Part shown: positions 60,868 through 64,000 of the stretch, one piece after another
Layout of the letters: the number at the start of each line of letters is the position of its first letter
Position numbering within the stretch: the stretch's first letter is position 1
Assembly: GCA_964609695.1 (NCBI GenBank)
Contig: CAZSSP010000007.1
Coordinates: forward strand, 1-64,000
Direction: 5' to 3'
DNA from: JAGNHS01 sp964609695
Lineage (GTDB): Bacteria; Bdellovibrionota; UBA2428
DNA length: 64,000 nt
The notes under the pieces: model-generated
What the model was told of the DNA's origin: nothing
Database searches by the model: none
What the model saw: only the letters and a program-made list of their open reading frames with translations
Made by a program: the position numbers and the translations under genes

Positions 60868-62151
60868 CTAATTTATTCTTATAGTGAGGCTTGTTCTGCC
60901 AAAAGTTTCATTACTCAACTGCTCACCTGTTTCATTACGTAGACCTTCCAACTTATTAAATAATTCTCCAGGATCAATGTCTGGCCCGTTAAAAGTGGAA
61001 GCATCATTGAGTGCTTCTTTATTCACTGGGATATCAATAAAACTCAATTTATCGCCTGAAAAATCGAAGCTCGCAGGAACTCGCCCATCAGACTTACCAT
61101 CATCTTTCATTCTCATAAGAGGCGCATTTCTATAATCAGATTCTCCGCCTGTGTTTGCGTTAAAAGATCGTCCTCCAGCATCTCCACCACTATCTCCGCC
61201 AGCTGAATAATCTCCCGGATTATTTCCACCGCCATCACCACGACCGTCATCACCAGACCCTACCTCGTTCCTATCAGATCCACCATCATCAGCCGGCTGT
61301 CTATTTCCCCTATCCTCATTATTTCCAGCGTTCTCGCCTCTATCGCCCTCTTCATCGCGTCGTCCACCTTGGCCGCCGCGATTATCATTAAAAGAACCTT
61401 CTTCGGATTGGAAAGCCCCAGTTTGCTCATCAACTTGCAAACTTTGAACTTTCTTTTGAATCATAGGATTTTCTGAAATGGGTTGTGGAGCTTCAACCGA
61501 AGATTTTCCTCCACCGGCTTCCGTAAACATACCGGCTTCAACCACTGCACTTTTATTAGACTGATTTGAATCTGAAGATTGGTCAGCATTTGAACTTTTC
61601 TTTTCAGTCAACGCTACTACGACTTTTCCTTTTTCAACCGCAAACTGAGATCTTTTATCGACGGAATTATAAAAAACTGAAAATATAGTTCCTCGAACTC
61701 CTGCAACGGCATTCGGCGTGCGAATCAAAAATTGCTCTCCACTTTTTCCGCTATAGGACTTTTTTACATTGCTTCTGACGTCTCCATCTTTAAGCATTAA
61801 CTCAGTGCCAATTGAAGCTTGATCCACAGTTGATGTTCGAGACACTACTAATGTGGTGTTTGGACCCAGCACACTTTCGTTTTTCCCTTTAGGTCCGCCC
61901 TCAACAAACTCAATTTTCACACGCGTGTCGGCCAGTGTTTTTAAAGTTTCCCCTATATAAAAGGGAGAGTTTTCTTTAATCTTTCGAGATCTCTTTCCCT
62001 CAGTATCGGCAATCACTTGAGACTTTGAATTTAGAATGAGCATTTTCCCGCGAATTTTTCGGATATAACCCGCTGGAGAATCTTCGGCTCGAAGATTTAA
62101 AACAAAGCACGCCCATAGAATAGTGAATTGAAAAAATCTAAAAATCTTCAC
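60868..62151 (-). CDS. FecR-domain secreted protein with Gly/Asp/Asn-rich region
   Basis: A 427-residue protein with a signal peptide (about 1-22) and a FecR-like domain (about 28-180). The signature FLIRTPNAVAGVRGTIFSVF lies near residues 136-155. From about 250 to 335 the sequence is almost entirely Gly, Asp, Asn, Arg and Glu, and probably disordered. The C-terminal part is short and unassigned. There is no anti-sigma helix or TonB partner, so this is a stand-alone periplasmic or surface FecR-domain protein. Function unknown. Confidence 0.8.
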   Translation of the reverse strand: MKIFRFFQFTILWACFVLNLRAEDSPAGYIRKIRGKMLILNSKSQVIADTEGKRSRKIKENSPFYIGETLKTLADTRVKIEFVEGGPKGKNESVLGPNTTLVVSRTSTVDQASIGTELMLKDGDVRSNVKKSYSGKSGEQFLIRTPNAVAGVRGTIFSVFYNSVDKRSQFAVEKGKVVVALTEKKSSNADQSSDSNQSNKSAVVEAGMFTEAGGGKSSVEAPQPISENPMIQKKVQSLQVDEQTGAFQSEEGSFNDNRGGQGGRRDEEGDRGENAGNNEDRGNRQPADDGGSDRNEVGSGDDGRGDGGGNNPGDYSAGGDSGGDAGGRSFNANTGGESDYRNAPLMRMKDDGKSDGRVPASFDFSGDKLSFIDIPVNKEALNDASTFNGPDIDPGELFNKLEGLRNETGEQLSNETFGRTSLTIRIN

Positions 62152-62164
62152 AAGACCAATTTTA

Positions 62165-63265
62165 TCAGGAGAGTCTTAAGGAAGAGGCACCAAGAGTTTG
62201 ACGCTTTTGCTGAGAAGCGAGCTGTCCGCAAGCCGCTGAAATATCACGGCCTCGGGATTTTCGCACAAAACTGAGTAGCCCTTTTGACATAAGAATTTTC
62301 TGAAACACATCCACCCTTTCAGCGCTGGGTCTCTTATAAGGTGTGTTGGGATTTTCGTTATAAAGTAACAAATTAATTTTACAGGGAACGCCTCGCACCA
62401 AACTAATAAGTTCGCGAGCACTTTCTGGAGAATCATTGAGCCCTTCCATAAGAATGTATTCAAAAGTGACAAGAAAATCTTTTCTTCGCAAACGAGGATA
62501 ATCTCTAGACGCAATTTCCTTTAAGGCTCCCATAAGAACCTTTAATGGATAGGCCTTATTGATAGGCATGATTTCGCTACGAACAATATCATTGGAAGCA
62601 TTTAACGAAACAGCCAAGCGGCATTTAGACTCTCGCACAAAACGATGAATGGCGGGAACCAATCCACTTGTAGAAACTGTTATTTTTCCGGCACCAATTC
62701 CCATGCCATTGGGACTTTGAATAATCGTCAGCGCTTTTAATAGATTATCTAAATTATCAAAGGGCTCACCCATTCCCATAACAACAACATTCGTGATTTT
62801 ATCACTATCAGGAAGCACAAAAAGCTGTCCGGCAATTTCTCCTGGACTCAAGTCTCGCTCTGTTTTCTGTTGCGCCGTAAGGCAAAATTTACAACCCATA
62901 CGACAGCCCACTTGCGTGGATATACATACAGTAACTCGTCCCTGATCTTCTTTAGGAATCCAAACAGTCTCAACAGTTTTAGAATCAGAAAGCCTAATCA
63001 AAAATTTCTTAGTGCCATCTTCACTGTTTTCAGAAAATAAAAGTTTTGGAGGAACAATAACGAAATCGTTTTTGAGTTTTTCTCTTAAAGATTTGGCAAG
63101 ATTTGTCATCTCATCAAAGGAAAATTTTTTATGTTTCCAAATCCACTCAAACAACTGAGCCGCTCTAAATTTTGGCTCCTTTAATTGAACAAGCAAAGCT
63201 TCTAAGTCGGACAAGCTGTAATTGAAAAGATTGGGATCGACCCCCGAACTCTTGAGATCAGTCAA
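62165..63265 (-). CDS. rlmN: 23S rRNA (adenine-2503-C2)-methyltransferase / tRNA A37 methylase
   Basis: This 366-residue radical-SAM enzyme methylates C2 of A2503 in 23S rRNA, and A37 in some tRNAs. The cluster motif CRMGCKFC (CxxxCxxC) follows CISTQVG, and the second catalytic cysteine is in RGRDISAACGQL near the C-terminus. EPKFRAAQLFEWIWKHKKFS is the typical N-terminal region. The start is a TTG with AAAGG about nine bases upstream. No resistance-type Cfr features were noted. Confidence 0.94.
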   Translation of the reverse strand: MTDLKSSGVDPNLFNYSLSDLEALLVQLKEPKFRAAQLFEWIWKHKKFSFDEMTNLAKSLREKLKNDFVIVPPKLLFSENSEDGTKKFLIRLSDSKTVETVWIPKEDQGRVTVCISTQVGCRMGCKFCLTAQQKTERDLSPGEIAGQLFVLPDSDKITNVVVMGMGEPFDNLDNLLKALTIIQSPNGMGIGAGKITVSTSGLVPAIHRFVRESKCRLAVSLNASNDIVRSEIMPINKAYPLKVLMGALKEIASRDYPRLRRKDFLVTFEYILMEGLNDSPESARELISLVRGVPCKINLLLYNENPNTPYKRPSAERVDVFQKILMSKGLLSFVRKSRGRDISAACGQLASQQKRQTLGASSLRLS

Positions 63266-63334
63266 ATTATTGCGCCTTTCCGCGGACTATTTGTAGCCCT
63301 ATTTTTAATCTTTTTGATAAACTTAAGTTTGCTT

Positions 63335-64000
63335 ATGGCGAAGAAAAATACCGCACCGCAGGAAAATACTCAAACAAAATCGATGAGTGGAGATGTAACC
63401 CGTATTGCCGACCTAGCTGCGGATATCACCCAATTAAACGGTAAGTTAGTCCCAGTTCTTCAAATTAACTCAGGACCGGATCAAGGAAAAATCCTATCCC
63501 TGGGCAATAAAACAGAAATTTTCGTGGGCCGAGCCAATACCTGTGAAATTTCAGTTCAAGACCCCAGCTGCTCTCGCCGTCATGCCCGTATTTTTATAGC
63601 TCCTGACGGCCGCGTATTTGTTGAAGATCTAAACTCTACCAATGGAAGCAAAATCAATGGAAAGCGTGTGGAGGGGCAATACCTCCTTCAAGACGGTGAT
63701 AACCTTCAATTTGGAGACAACACACGGGTCAAATTTGCATTGAGCCTCGAACAAGACGCTCAAGTGCAAATGGATGTTTATCATCGTGCGACTCGCGACA
63801 TGTTAACCAATGCCTACAATCGTCGACGCTTTGAAGAAACACTAGAAAGAGAAATGGCATTTTTGAAAAGAGGTCAAGCTACGGGTCTTGGATTAATTAT
63901 GTTTGATGTCGATTTTTTCAAAAAAGTAAACGACACCCATGGGCACCTCGCTGGAGATGCCTTATTGAAAGAAATCGGACTCAGAATTCCTGAACTTATC
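63335..64000 (+). CDS. FHA-GGDEF diguanylate cyclase, partial (DgcB-like)
   Basis: The first 222 codons of a gene that runs off the window. After a polar N-terminal tail of about 40 residues, an FHA domain (about 45-135) shows GRANTCEISVQDPSCSRRHA and VEDLNSTNGSKINGKRV, including the phosphothreonine-binding GR, SRRH and TNG motifs. The GGDEF domain begins with DMLTNAYNRRRFEETLEREM and FDVDFFKKVNDTHGHLAGD. The GGDEF motif itself lies outside. The layout equals DgcB (Bd0742) of Bdellovibrio bacteriovorus, a cyclase reported as needed for prey invasion. Orthology is inference. Confidence 0.88.
   Translation, partial: MAKKNTAPQENTQTKSMSGDVTRIADLAADITQLNGKLVPVLQINSGPDQGKILSLGNKTEIFVGRANTCEISVQDPSCSRRHARIFIAPDGRVFVEDLNSTNGSKINGKRVEGQYLLQDGDNLQFGDNTRVKFALSLEQDAQVQMDVYHRATRDMLTNAYNRRRFEETLEREMAFLKRGQATGLGLIMFDVDFFKKVNDTHGHLAGDALLKEIGLRIPELI

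Noticed and set aside
1..64000. tRNA, rRNA, CRISPR arrays, prophage or integrase genes
   Set aside because: I looked through the intergenic gaps on both strands and saw no cloverleaf, no regularly spaced repeats beyond those reported, and no recombinase or phage gene.

Overview
The window is a dense, roughly 40% G+C bacterial chromosome segment. I place it in the Bdellovibrionota (Bdellovibrio-like predatory or formerly predatory bacteria) by inference from gene content: a flgF-G-A-H-I-J-M-N-K-L flagellar block ending in a FlhG/MinD-like ATPase, a DUF3015-DUF4105 pair, many small secreted or outer-membrane proteins of unknown function, an FHA-GGDEF protein with the layout of DgcB, and a split glycine decarboxylase. 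Nearly all of it is coding, and no stretch over 300 bases lacks a gene. I see no tRNA, rRNA, CRISPR array, transposase or prophage.

Layout. 1-187: G+C-rich direct repeats and a perfect hairpin at the window edge. 188-7730 (minus): SPFH/band-7 protein; a chain of overlapping genes (secreted protein, histidine kinase, response regulator-GGDEF, lgt); pyrE with an alpha/beta hydrolase. 7777-13016 (mostly plus): a small barrel-like protein, the DUF3015-DUF4105 pair, an ICMT/PEMT-like membrane protein (minus) and pepA. 13021-16983 (minus): a secreted HExxH protein, rpoZ, two unknown proteins. 17121-18671 (plus): a degenerate SDR-like protein and trmB. 18734-27585 (minus): uppP, an unlisted 58-residue basic protein, an orphan CpaF-type ATPase, a gene broken by an in-frame TGA, cinA, a NUDIX hydrolase, an outer-membrane barrel and coaE. 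27693-28544: DUF429-like protein. 28537-40464 (minus): the flagellar cluster, preceded by a textbook sigma-54 promoter, then FlhG-like ATPase, a J-like/RodZ-HTH protein, rluD and pgeF. 40617-44062 (plus): folD and a three-gene ABC-2 exporter. 44059-48766 (minus): an S41 protease lipoprotein, an ATP-grasp protein with a signal-like N-terminus, and a membrane protein. 48893-52971 (plus): ferric-iron type ABC importer and a beta-propeller lipoprotein. 53047-58895 (plus): gcvT-gcvH-gcvPA-gcvPB and a GT39 glycosyltransferase. 58915-64000: lptF, an outer-membrane barrel, a FecR protein, rlmN, and the start of an FHA-GGDEF diguanylate cyclase.

The most unusual item is a 190-bp, almost fully palindromic element in two copies (22569-22758 and 47442-47631). 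The copies have equal length and differ at about 18 positions. Ten of those differences fall as five compensatory base-pair changes, in all three stems. Both copies sit a few bases after the stop codon of a gene for a secreted/membrane protein of unknown function. This fits a structured RNA or DNA element, or a MITE-like palindrome, and I do not recognise it.

A second recurrent signal is promoter position. At several loci (uppP, pepA, the DUF429 gene, gcvT, rpoZ and others) a sigma-70-like -10 hexamer ends only 6-9 bases before the start codon and no Shine-Dalgarno is present, which predicts leaderless mRNAs. Operon-internal, flagellar and gcvPA/PB genes have ordinary ribosome-binding sites.
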